This document shows, in pieces, positions 42,402-50,187 of a stretch of 64,000 nt of DNA (the stretch's first letter is position 1; each line of letters opens with the position of its first letter). The translations under genes were made by a program, and so were the position numbers. Source of the stretch: an uncultured Collinsella sp. (GTDB lineage: Bacteria > Actinomycetota > Coriobacteriia > Coriobacteriales > Coriobacteriaceae). The DNA lies in contig CABUSV010000005.1 of NCBI GenBank assembly GCA_902494345.1, forward strand, positions 62,001 through 126,000. Direction: 5' to 3'. The notes beneath the pieces are model-generated. The model was given only the letters and a program-made list of their open reading frames with translations. It had not been told where the DNA came from and did no database searches.

Positions 42402-43187
42402 ATGACCGAAGCCGCTGTTGAAACCTACGACACCACGACGAGGGGCGCCGCCTCGATGGCAGCCTATCGCGCCGTTCGCATCCTGCAACTATTAAGCGAA
42501 AACACCGGCGAGGACAAGGCCATGCTTTCCGATGAGTTGATCCGGCGCCTCGCCCATCCCGACGACCCCGCTCGCATGCCCATCTCGGCGGCGCGGCGCA
42601 GCATCTACACCGCCATCTCCGCGCTTCGCCATGCCGGATACGAAATTGAGTACAAACGCGGCGTGGGCTACAAACTTCTTACCCGCCCGCTCACCGACGA
42701 AGAGATCATCCGGCTCCACGGTATGGTCATGCGCAACCGCTCCACGCCTATCGCTATCCGCAAGAGCATGGCGCAGCACTTAGTTGCCATGGCGAGTGCC
42801 GACGTTCGCGGCTACCTCGATACACCCGAACCCGTTCCAAGCGCAGGCAGCAAGGCTACCAAGGCAACACGCACGCCCATCAAGCGCATCGACACGTGCG
42901 AGCTCGTCGAGCAGGCCATCGACCACGGAACCACGGTGAGTTTTGATATTTCGAGCGTCACGACACGCGGCGAAACCGAAGCAGCACGGATGACACTCCG
43001 TCCCTTTGCCATCAGGCAGCGCGATGGCATCTCGTATCTGCTGGGAACGGTCTACGACGCCCGAGGCACCGACGATACGCTGCGCACCGTCGAGATCGCC
43101 CGTATGAGAAACGTCAGCACGCGCCTGCTCGACGGCAAGAAGCTCTTCGCCGCCCTGGACGAGGACGACGCCTCCTCCGCCGCATAA
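42402..43187 (+). CDS. Probable WYL-type transcriptional regulator
   Basis: A protein of about 261 residues. The N-terminal third looks like a winged helix (ILQLLSENTGEDKAMLSDEL and AARRSIYTAISALRHAGYEI, then YKRGVGYKLLTRPLTDEE). The last third, with TTVSFDISSVTTRGE, LRPFAIRQRDGISYLLGTVY and a final basic segment, resembles a WYL ligand-binding domain, although the literal WYL tripeptide reads SYL. I choose ATG 42402 over GTG 42393 because of ribosome-site spacing. It lies 160 bp upstream of the ABC transporter operon and may regulate it. Confidence 0.6.
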   Translation: MTEAAVETYDTTTRGAASMAAYRAVRILQLLSENTGEDKAMLSDELIRRLAHPDDPARMPISAARRSIYTAISALRHAGYEIEYKRGVGYKLLTRPLTDEEIIRLHGMVMRNRSTPIAIRKSMAQHLVAMASADVRGYLDTPEPVPSAGSKATKATRTPIKRIDTCELVEQAIDHGTTVSFDISSVTTRGETEAARMTLRPFAIRQRDGISYLLGTVYDARGTDDTLRTVEIARMRNVSTRLLDGKKLFAALDEDDASSAA

Positions 43188-43256
43188 GACCCTCCGCCGC
43201 CCATTCGACTACCCGTACCGCCCATCCGATTCTGTATTAAAAAACCCGCCAGGCTG

Positions 43257-43287
43257 TTGTAAAAATGGACATCAGCGCTACTATAGT
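43257..43287 (+). promoter_or_regulatory. Candidate promoter of the ABC transporter operon
   Basis: TTGTAA and TATAGT are 19 bp apart. A hairpin (CACTTGCACT with AGTGCAGTG) follows in the leader before the start codon. No T-box signature was seen. Confidence 0.4.
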
Positions 43288-43347
43288 TCCACTTGCACTT
43301 TGTCCCAGTGCAGTGTTTCCAGCCATTTTTATACTGGGGGTAATGAT

Positions 43348-44328
43348 ATGAAGGACATCACCATCAGCCGCAGGAGCCTTCTGGTCTCCGCCGGCCTGCT
43401 CGCGCTCGCCCCGCTCGCCGGATGCGGCGGCAACTCTGGTTCCGGCTCCGCTGCCGCCGGTTCCGACTACACCATCGGCGTTCTAAAGCTCACCGAGCAC
43501 CCCGCGCTTGATGCCTCCTATGAAGGTTTTACTAAGGCCATCAAGAAGAGCGGTCTTAAAGCCAAAATTGATCTAAAGAGCGCCCAGGGCGACCAGTCCA
43601 CGTGTAAGTCCATTGCCGACAAGTTTGTGGGCGACAACGTTGACCTGATCTACGCCATCGCTACGCCCGCCGCTCAGGCTGCCGCCGGCGCCACGGCCGA
43701 CATCCCCATCGTGGGCTGCGCCATCACCGACTACGCCGCCTCCGGCCTGGTCCAGGACAACGACAAGCCGGACACCAACGTCACCGGTGCCTCCGACCTC
43801 ACCCCGGTCGCCGAGCAGCTCGAGATGATGCAGAAGGTTCTGCCCGACGTTAAGAAGGTCGGCCTGCTCTACTGCACCGCCGAATCCAACTCCGACGTCC
43901 AGATCAAGGCCGCCAAGAAGGAACTCGACAAGCTGGGCATCGAGTACACTGACTTTACCGTCTCGAGCTCTAACGAGATCCAGTCCGTCGTCGAGTCTGC
44001 CGTGGGCAAGGTCGACGCGCTCTACTCCCCCACCGACAACACCATCGCCGCGGGCGCCTCGCAGGTCGGTCAGATCTGCAAGGAGAACAAGCTTCCCTTC
44101 GTGACCGGCGAGGAGGGCATGTGCAAGGCCGGCGGCCTGTTCACCCTCTCCATCAACTACGAGGATCTGGGCTACGCCGCAGGCGAGATGGCCGTCAAGA
44201 TCCTGAAGGGCGAAGCCAAGCCCGAGGACATGGCGATCAAGCACCTCTCAAGCAAAGACCTGGTCGTCGTCAAGAACGACGAGATGGCCGAGGCTCTGGG
44301 CATCGATCTTTCCGCTCTGGACGCGTAA
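43348..44328 (+). CDS. ABC transporter substrate-binding lipoprotein (TrpX-like family)
   Basis: A 326-residue extracellular lipoprotein. The signal peptide ends in the lipobox LAPLAGC (Cys at about residue 25), followed by a Ser/Gly linker. The mature part has the periplasmic-binding type I fold of the COG2984 family (YTIGVLKLTEHPALDASYEG). This family is known from TrpX of streptococci and serves tryptophan or tyrosine uptake in some species. The actual ligand here is unknown. The ATG follows a GGGGG-containing site. It is followed by permease and ATPase genes in the usual order. Confidence 0.88.
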   Translation: MKDITISRRSLLVSAGLLALAPLAGCGGNSGSGSAAAGSDYTIGVLKLTEHPALDASYEGFTKAIKKSGLKAKIDLKSAQGDQSTCKSIADKFVGDNVDLIYAIATPAAQAAAGATADIPIVGCAITDYAASGLVQDNDKPDTNVTGASDLTPVAEQLEMMQKVLPDVKKVGLLYCTAESNSDVQIKAAKKELDKLGIEYTDFTVSSSNEIQSVVESAVGKVDALYSPTDNTIAAGASQVGQICKENKLPFVTGEEGMCKAGGLFTLSINYEDLGYAAGEMAVKILKGEAKPEDMAIKHLSSKDLVVVKNDEMAEALGIDLSALDA

Positions 44329-44395
44329 TGCCATACGCGGCATGCGTCTAGAGCCCGTGCTCGCGCTTTAGCCGCGTTATTCAATATCTGAGCCA

Positions 44396-44429
44396 CAGGG
44401 GCGGGCGCTGTAGGCCGGCGTCCGCCCTG
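44396..44429 (+). other. Intercistronic stem-loop
   Basis: CAGGGGCGGGCGC pairs with GCGTCCGCCCTG, with two internal wobble or mismatched positions. There is no T run, so it more likely tunes expression of the first gene than terminates. Confidence 0.5.
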
Positions 44430-44531
44430 CTTGTTTCAGGTAAAACAAAACGTCTGTCCGCAGCTCTTCTATGCATTGTTACCGCTATTATGGTGAATCA
44501 CGTGTCCACCCTATCCTAGGAGGTATGAAGC

Positions 44532-45455
44532 ATGCTCATTGCATTGCAGGGCGCCGTTTCGCAGGGCGTCCTCTGGGGCATTATGGTGCTTGGCGTGTTT
44601 ATCACGTTCCGCCTGCTCGACATTCCCGATATGACCTGCGACGGCAGCTTTGCCCTCGGCGGCTGCGTCTGCGCCGTGCTCATCGTCAATAACAACGTCG
44701 ACCCGCTGCTCGCCGTGCTGGCCGGCATGTGCGGCGGCGCCATCGCGGGCGCCGTCACGGGCATTCTGACCACCGTCTTTGAGATTCCCGCGATTCTCGC
44801 CGGAATCCTCACCCAGATCAGTCTGTGGTCCATCAACCTGCGCATCATGGGCAAATCCAATACGCCCATTCTTGCCAAGGGCACCGTGTTCTCGGCCGTC
44901 AGCAACATGACCGGTCTGCCGCAGTCCACCGTCGCCATCATCCTAGGTATTTTGCTCGCCGTGGCTATCGTTGCCATCCTGTATTGGTTCTTTGGCACCG
45001 AGATCGGCTCGGCACTGCGCGCCACCGGCAACAACGAGTACATGATCCGCGCCCTGGGCGTCAACACCAACTCCACCAAGATGATCGCCCTCGTGCTCTC
45101 CAACGCCCTCATCGGCCTTTCGGGCGCACTCATCTGCCAGAGCCAGAAGTATGCCGACATTGGCATGGGCACCGGCGCCATCGTTATCGGTCTTGCCGCC
45201 ATTGTTATCGGCGAGGTGCTCGGCCGCCTGTTGCCCGGCGGTCTCACGCAGTTTAGCGTCCGTCTTGCCTCCGCCGTCTTTGGCTCCGTGGTGTACTTCC
45301 TTATCCGCGCCATCGTGCTGCAGTTGGGCATGGACGCCAACGACATGAAGCTGCTCTCTGCCGTGATCGTCGCCGTGGCCCTGTGCGTGCCCGTGGTTTG
45401 GGAGCGCTATAAGCTCCGCAGCTCCTACACGAAGGGAGATGAGGCAGATGCTTAA
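44532..45455 (+). CDS. ABC transporter permease (TrpY-like)
   Basis: A 307-residue integral membrane subunit of the COG4120 family with about eight to nine hydrophobic segments. The N-terminal stretch FRLLDIPDMTCDGSFALGG and the coupling-loop region GNNEYMIRALGVNTNSTKM are typical. It partners with the lipoprotein upstream and the ATPase downstream, whose start codon lies inside its 3' end. AGGAGG precedes ATG 44532. Confidence 0.9.
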   Translation: MLIALQGAVSQGVLWGIMVLGVFITFRLLDIPDMTCDGSFALGGCVCAVLIVNNNVDPLLAVLAGMCGGAIAGAVTGILTTVFEIPAILAGILTQISLWSINLRIMGKSNTPILAKGTVFSAVSNMTGLPQSTVAIILGILLAVAIVAILYWFFGTEIGSALRATGNNEYMIRALGVNTNSTKMIALVLSNALIGLSGALICQSQKYADIGMGTGAIVIGLAAIVIGEVLGRLLPGGLTQFSVRLASAVFGSVVYFLIRAIVLQLGMDANDMKLLSAVIVAVALCVPVVWERYKLRSSYTKGDEADA

Positions 45456-46242
45456 GCTCTCGCACGTCAAAAAGACCTTTAACAAGGGCACCGTCACCGA
45501 GAAGCGCGCTCTTACCGGTGTCGACCTCACCCTTAACGACGGCGACTTTGTAACCGTGATCGGCGGCAACGGCGCCGGCAAGTCCACGCTGCTCAACATG
45601 ATCGCCGGCGTGTATCCGCTCGATTCGGGCGTTATCGAGCTTGACGGCACCGATATCTCGCGCCTGAGCGAGTCGCAGCGTGCCAAGTACCTGGGCCGCG
45701 TGTTCCAGGACCCCATGCGCGGCACCGCAGCCGACATGCAGATCGCCGAGAACCTGGCCCTCGCCAAGCGCCGTGGCCAGCGTCGCGGTCTTTCGTGGGG
45801 CGTCACCAAGGCCGAGAAGGACGAGTACGTTGAGCTGCTCAAGCGCCTGGACCTTGGTCTGGACACGCGTCTCAACGCCAAGGTCGGCCTGCTCTCGGGC
45901 GGCCAGCGCCAGGCACTCACCCTGCTGATGGCCACGCTCACCAGGCCGCGCCTGCTGCTGCTCGACGAGCACACCGCGGCCCTCGACCCCAAGACGGCCT
46001 CTAAGGTGCTCAACCTGACCGAGGAGATCGTCGACGAGAACCACCTGACCACGCTCATGGTCACGCACAACATGAACGACGCCATCCGTCTGGGCAACCG
46101 TCTGATCATGATGCACGAAGGCCACGTGATCTACGACGTGGCGGGCGATGAGAAGAAGTCGCTCACCGTAGCCGACCTGCTGCAGAAGTTCGAGGAGGTC
46201 TCGGGCGGCGAGCTCGCCAACGACCGCATGCTGCTGAGCTAA
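45448..46242 (+). CDS. ABC transporter ATP-binding protein (TrpZ-like)
   Basis: A 264-residue ATPase of the COG1101 family. Walker A is GGNGAGKST, the signature is LLSGGQRQAL, Walker B is LLLLDEHTA and the H-loop is MVTHNM. It overlaps the permease gene by 8 bp. ATG 45448 is favoured over ATG 45439 by the GGGAG spacing. It completes a three-gene importer. Confidence 0.92.
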   Translation: MLKLSHVKKTFNKGTVTEKRALTGVDLTLNDGDFVTVIGGNGAGKSTLLNMIAGVYPLDSGVIELDGTDISRLSESQRAKYLGRVFQDPMRGTAADMQIAENLALAKRRGQRRGLSWGVTKAEKDEYVELLKRLDLGLDTRLNAKVGLLSGGQRQALTLLMATLTRPRLLLLDEHTAALDPKTASKVLNLTEEIVDENHLTTLMVTHNMNDAIRLGNRLIMMHEGHVIYDVAGDEKKSLTVADLLQKFEEVSGGELANDRMLLS

Positions 46243-46244
46243 AA

Positions 46245-46285
46245 CCTGCCAAAAAGGGACAGGTTTATTTTGGTAGGTTTTATCT
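46245..46285 (+). repeat. GGGACAGGTTT hairpin, copy c
   Basis: CCTGCCAAAAAGGGACAGG continues into TTTATTTTGGTAGGTTTT. The ends pair (AACCTGCCAAAA with TTTTGGTAGGTT). It closely matches the copies at 17589 and 19543 and lies directly 3' of the ATPase gene, so it may help end that transcript. Confidence 0.65.
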
Positions 46286-46296
46286 GCGCAAACGTC

Positions 46297-46336
46297 AAAA
46301 CCGCCGCAAAGGGACAGACGCCCTTGCGGCGGTTTT
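46297..46336 (+). terminator. Terminator of the ABC operon, with GGGACAG in the loop
   Basis: AAAACCGCCGC pairs with GCGGCGGTTTT. The 5' arm and loop include CAAAGGGACAG. Confidence 0.85.
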
Positions 46337-46399
46337 CGCATATTATGTCGATAATCCAGCGTCAGCAGGAACTACTGGTTAAGGACTAAGGAAACTGCC

Positions 46400-46530
46400 A
46401 CGAGAAGCTCTCTTCCCCGTCTCGCCTTGACCGCCGCACTCCTTGCCGGCGTGCTCGCCGGCGCCCCAGCTTACGCCACCGCGGCCACCCCATCTCAAGT
46501 TATCGGCCCGTCCGATGTGATCGGACGGGC
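46400..46530 (+). pseudogene. Remnant of a secreted-protein N-terminus
   Basis: The frame from an ACG at 46400, 7 nt after an AAGGA site, reads TRSSLPRLALTAALLAGVLA then GAPAYATAATPSQ. This has the charged start, hydrophobic core and AxA cleavage site of a signal peptide. Only about 40 codons remain before a hairpin. The missing ATG and sudden end suggest a decayed, deleted gene. The reading is suggestive, not proven. Confidence 0.4.
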
Positions 46531-46535
46531 TTCTT
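46506..46535 (+). terminator. Hairpin before mscS
   Basis: GCCCGTCCGA pairs with TCGGACGGGC and is followed by TTCTT. It overlaps the end of the signal-peptide remnant. Confidence 0.55.
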
Positions 46536-46578
46536 GGTGGGTATCATGGTTGGACGATCATAAGGAGGTTTTCCCTAC

Positions 46579-47346
46579 ATGGAATTGTTTGAGCCGATTC
46601 TTCATTTCTTTGAGCAACGGTGGGTCCACAACATCATCTGGGCCGTCATCTTGGCGATAGGCACCGCCGTCGCCGCCAAGGTCGTATCCAAGACCCTGAA
46701 CCATCTGCTTAACCGAGACGATAACCCGCTTCCGGCATCGAGTATCTTCATCAACATCGGGCGCGCCGTCATCTGGATGATCGGCGGCAGCTTTATCCTC
46801 GACAACTGCTTTGGCATTAACGCAAACGCGTTCGTCGCCGCTCTTGGCGTCGGCGGCATCGCCATCTCGCTCGGCTTTCAGGACACGCTATCAAACCTTA
46901 TCGGCGGCATGCAGGTGACCTTTATGGGCATCATCAAACCCGGCGACAATATCGAGGTCGGCGGTGTGTCGGGCGTGGTCCAAGACATCACTTGGCGCCA
47001 TACAACGATTGAGGATGCCTGTGGACAGACCATCATTGTGCCCAACTCCAACATCTCCAAGAACACGCTCGTGCATTTGATGCCCTTTGGACGCGTGGCC
47101 GTGCCCGTTGCCGTAAAGGACACGTCTAAGTGGGCTTCCCTTGACGCGCTGGCAGACGAGCTCACGAGCGCAACCAAAACGGCCGTCTCGCCCATCTCGG
47201 GCTTTGACAAGGAGCCCTACGTGCTCTTTAGCGAAATCGGCGACTTTGGCATCAAAGGAAAGATCATCTTTATCGTCAGCGACGACAGCACTACTTTCAC
47301 GGCAGCCGACGCCTGCATCCGCGCCATCGCCCCCATCATCGCCTAA
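46579..47346 (+). CDS. Small mechanosensitive channel, MscS family
   Basis: A 255-residue channel. Three hydrophobic segments are followed by the pore helix and beta domain: FVAALGVGGIAISLGFQDTL is the TM3 region, GDNIEVGGVSGVVQDITWR starts the beta domain, and TIIVPNSNISKNTLVH follows. It is slightly shorter than E. coli MscS (286). It opens under membrane tension during osmotic downshock. AAGGAGG precedes ATG 46579. Confidence 0.9.
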   Translation: MELFEPILHFFEQRWVHNIIWAVILAIGTAVAAKVVSKTLNHLLNRDDNPLPASSIFINIGRAVIWMIGGSFILDNCFGINANAFVAALGVGGIAISLGFQDTLSNLIGGMQVTFMGIIKPGDNIEVGGVSGVVQDITWRHTTIEDACGQTIIVPNSNISKNTLVHLMPFGRVAVPVAVKDTSKWASLDALADELTSATKTAVSPISGFDKEPYVLFSEIGDFGIKGKIIFIVSDDSTTFTAADACIRAIAPIIA

Positions 47347-47384
47347 ACCACCGCAAAGGGGACAGGCATCTTTGTAGTGGTTTT
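47346..47384 (+). terminator. mscS terminator of the GGGACAG type
   Basis: AACCACC pairs with GTGGTTTT across CGCAAAGGGGACAGGCATCT. It is the fifth element with this phrase in the window. Confidence 0.6.
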
Positions 47385-47438
47385 CATTCGTGGTACCATG
47401 GTTCATATAGTTGTTTAAACGACTAAGGGAGCAACATT

Positions 47439-49355
47439 ATGGAAGAGGCCTATCGTCAAGCACGCAAACGCGGCGAGCAAGGACTTCGACGCGCCATTAG
47501 CCAAAGCGAGCATCCATACCTTACGGACCTCGATAGCTTGGTTGCTCAGCTCCCCTTAGGTCAGCGAGAGAATGTCGGCCTGCGGGATATTCCGCTCGAA
47601 ATGGTCGTCGGCACGGTCACCAAGGGCCGTCAGTCCGCCTTTTCGTGTAACTTTATGCCCCTGCTTCCGTTTAGCACCGAGTTCGCCCGCAAGTGGTCCA
47701 ACCTCTACGACATCCAGGTAACCGAGGGCTATCGCGACCCCATCATCGTCACCGAGTTCATGCATCGGTTCTATGTCCAGGAAGGCAACAAACGCGTTAG
47801 TGTCCTCAAATTCCTAGACGCCCCGACGGTTTCGGCCAAGGTCACCCGTCTCTACCCCGGCAAATGGGATTCCGTCGAAAGCCGCCTGTACGGTGAATTC
47901 TGCGCGTTTTGGCGCGTCTGCCCCCTATACGAGATCGAGTTCTCGCGTGAGGGAAGCTACGAAACGCTCGCCAAGATGCTCGGTCAGAACCTTATCGAAA
48001 AATGGCCGCAGAAAAAGGTCGACTACCTGCGCCACACCTTCCTGCTCTTTAAGCGCGCCTACCTTCGCGCAGGCGGCGACCACCTGGACATTACGCCTGC
48101 CGACGCCATGCTCGTGTACCTCAATGTGTACAACCAGGACCGCCTGCTGGATACGCCAACGGATATCGTCGTAAACCGCCTGTGCAAGATTTGGCGCGAG
48201 CTGGTCATCGCCGGCAAAAATGACGAGGACAAGGTTGATCTTGTCGAAGCACCGAGCGTCGATGAGGAAGAGTCGCCCGCCAAGTCCACCTCCGGCGTGC
48301 TCAACTTCTTTATGGGCAAGACCGTCTATTCGGCGGCCAACCCCCTGCGCATCGCCTTTATCCATGAGTTCCCCTGTGCGACGTCGAGCTGGGACAGCCT
48401 GCACGACCAAGGGCGTCAGTATCTCGATGAGCACTTTGACGGTATCGTGCACACCGAGGCGTTCGAGGACTGTCACGATCCGGACGTGTTCTACGCCGCC
48501 GTGGAAACGGCTGTCAAACATGGGGCAAACGTCATCTTCTCGACCTCGCACCGCCTGATGGAATACACGCTCAGGGCTGCCGTTGAGTATCCCCAGGTTC
48601 GGTTCCTCAACTGCTCTATCGGCCTTCCCCATCAAAGCGTCCGTTCGTACTTTGGCAAGATGTACGAGGCCAAGTTCCTCCTGGGCGCCCTTGCCGCCAG
48701 CATGGCGGACAACCACCGCATCGGCTACCACGCGTCGGTCTTCGCCTCGGGCGCGCTCAGCGAGATCAACGCCTTTGCGATTGGCGCCTCGCTGCTCGAC
48801 CCCCGTGCGCAAATTATCCTGACTTGGGGCGATGTGCCCGCCGGAGGCCTTGCCGAGGCCATGTGCCGCGAAGGTGTAAGCGTCATGACCGGCGCCGACA
48901 TGTCAAAGTCGCTCGAAGACCCAACGGCCTACGGGCTTCACCGCTTGGTCGACGGCAAAGTCACCGGCATCGCCATGCCCGTATGGAACTGGGGCCGTTA
49001 CTACGAGCTCATCGTTCGCAGCCTTCTGCACGGCACGTGGGACGAGACCAGCGATGACAACCAAGTGCGTGCCGTCAACTACTGGTACGGCATGAGCTCC
49101 GGCGTTATCGACATCCGTTACGCTCCGGGCCTACCCTACCAGACGCGCAAACTCGTGCAGTTGCTCCGCAACGGCATTGTTGAGGGATCCATCAACCCCT
49201 TTGGCGGCGAGCTCCATAGCCAGAACGGCGTGGTACAGATCGAAGGCTTCCCTCCGCTGCCGAGCACACAGATTGTCGAGATGAATTGGCTGGCGGACAA
49301 CGTGGTAGGCACCATTCCGCAGCTCGACGATGAGCCGAAAGTCCCTGCCCTATGA
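47439..49355 (+). CDS. Cytosolic ParB/Srx-like domain fused to a BMP-family ligand-binding domain
   Basis: A 638-residue protein without signal peptide or membrane segment. Residues about 40-130 resemble the ParB/sulfiredoxin fold, with GYRDPIIVTEFMHRFYVQEG then NKRVSVLKFL in the position of the ParB GHRR-like motif (EGNKRV, 115-120). A helical middle (150-260) and an acidic linker follow. From about residue 301 (NPLRIAFIHEFP) to the end is a BMP/PBP type I domain, the fold that binds nucleosides in BmpA/Med lipoproteins. It overlaps the next gene by 4 bp (ATGA). A sensor of an intracellular ligand is my inference. I know no assigned function. Confidence 0.7.
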   Translation: MEEAYRQARKRGEQGLRRAISQSEHPYLTDLDSLVAQLPLGQRENVGLRDIPLEMVVGTVTKGRQSAFSCNFMPLLPFSTEFARKWSNLYDIQVTEGYRDPIIVTEFMHRFYVQEGNKRVSVLKFLDAPTVSAKVTRLYPGKWDSVESRLYGEFCAFWRVCPLYEIEFSREGSYETLAKMLGQNLIEKWPQKKVDYLRHTFLLFKRAYLRAGGDHLDITPADAMLVYLNVYNQDRLLDTPTDIVVNRLCKIWRELVIAGKNDEDKVDLVEAPSVDEEESPAKSTSGVLNFFMGKTVYSAANPLRIAFIHEFPCATSSWDSLHDQGRQYLDEHFDGIVHTEAFEDCHDPDVFYAAVETAVKHGANVIFSTSHRLMEYTLRAAVEYPQVRFLNCSIGLPHQSVRSYFGKMYEAKFLLGALAASMADNHRIGYHASVFASGALSEINAFAIGASLLDPRAQIILTWGDVPAGGLAEAMCREGVSVMTGADMSKSLEDPTAYGLHRLVDGKVTGIAMPVWNWGRYYELIVRSLLHGTWDETSDDNQVRAVNYWYGMSSGVIDIRYAPGLPYQTRKLVQLLRNGIVEGSINPFGGELHSQNGVVQIEGFPPLPSTQIVEMNWLADNVVGTIPQLDDEPKVPAL

Positions 49356-50062
49356 AAATCCTTGCCATAGCCGATACCGAAGAACGATGCCTTTGGGAGT
49401 GCTTTCGCAAGGAACGCTTTGAGGGTGTCGACCTGATTTTGTCCGCCGGTGATCTGGACCCGGACTATCTTGAATTTTTGGTTACGGTCATCAACAAGCC
49501 GCTCATCTACGTTCGCGGCAATCACGATGACCGCTACGCGCGTCATGCACCAGGCGGATGTATCTGCGTGGAAGACAGCGTGTACACGTACCGAGGGATT
49601 CGCATTGCGGGCCTTGGCGGGTCCATGCGTTATCGCGACGGCACCAACATGTACACCGAACGCGAGATGTCCAAGCGCATGCGTAAGCTGTCGCGTAAGG
49701 TTAGGATGGTCGGCGGGTGCGACATTCTGCTTACCCATGCGCCCGCCGCCGGTATGGGTGATTTGGACGATCTGCCGCATCGAGGGTTTGAGTGCTTTAA
49801 CACGGCGCTTGAGTCCTGGGGGGCCGACTACATGGTGCATGGGCATGTACACCAAAGCTACGGTTACGATTTTCAGCGCGAGCGGCAGCATGTGTGTGGA
49901 ACGACGATCATCAACGCCTGCGGCTATACGCAGTTTGAGCTCGACCAGACGCGCTACCCCATCCGTGGCTGGCAGGCAGCCTGGCTCAACTCGCAAACCA
50001 TGCGCCGCGAGCTCAAACGCCACGATGCCATCGAGTCCTCAACAGCCAGAACACCCTGGTAA
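49352..50062 (+). CDS. Metallophosphoesterase (calcineurin-like)
   Basis: A 236-residue two-metal phosphoesterase. Metal motifs are GDLDPD, GNHDDR, LLTHAP and HGHVHQSYG. The first motif, normally DxH, reads IADTEERCLW, so the first-metal His is replaced by Glu. The rest is intact and activity is plausible. Family members cleave phosphodiesters such as cyclic nucleotides or phospholipid heads. It is translationally coupled by ATGA to the ParB-BMP gene, so the two should act together. A double-sided terminator follows. Confidence 0.85.
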   Translation: MKILAIADTEERCLWECFRKERFEGVDLILSAGDLDPDYLEFLVTVINKPLIYVRGNHDDRYARHAPGGCICVEDSVYTYRGIRIAGLGGSMRYRDGTNMYTEREMSKRMRKLSRKVRMVGGCDILLTHAPAAGMGDLDDLPHRGFECFNTALESWGADYMVHGHVHQSYGYDFQRERQHVCGTTIINACGYTQFELDQTRYPIRGWQAAWLNSQTMRRELKRHDAIESSTARTPW

Positions 50063-50063
50063 C

Positions 50064-50101
50064 CACCACAAAGGGGACACCGTCCCCTTTGTGGTGCTTT
50101 T
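50064..50101 (+). terminator. Terminator of the ParB-BMP/phosphoesterase operon
   Basis: A perfect 15-bp stem, CACCACAAAGGGGAC with GTCCCCTTTGTGGTG, is followed by CTTTT. It carries the AAAGGGGACA phrase. Confidence 0.9.
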
Positions 50102-50112
50102 GACGCGATAGC

Positions 50113-50152
50113 AAGAAACCCGGTCCTGCACAAGGCAGAACCGGGTTTCTTT
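50113..50152 (-). terminator. rplKA terminator
   Basis: AAGAAACCCGGTTCTGCC pairs with its complement on the other side of a short loop. Both sides end in T-rich tracts, so it may work in either direction. Confidence 0.88.
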
Positions 50153-50187
50153 AGCAATGCTTGCTTTGATCAGGCAGTAACTAGCAG

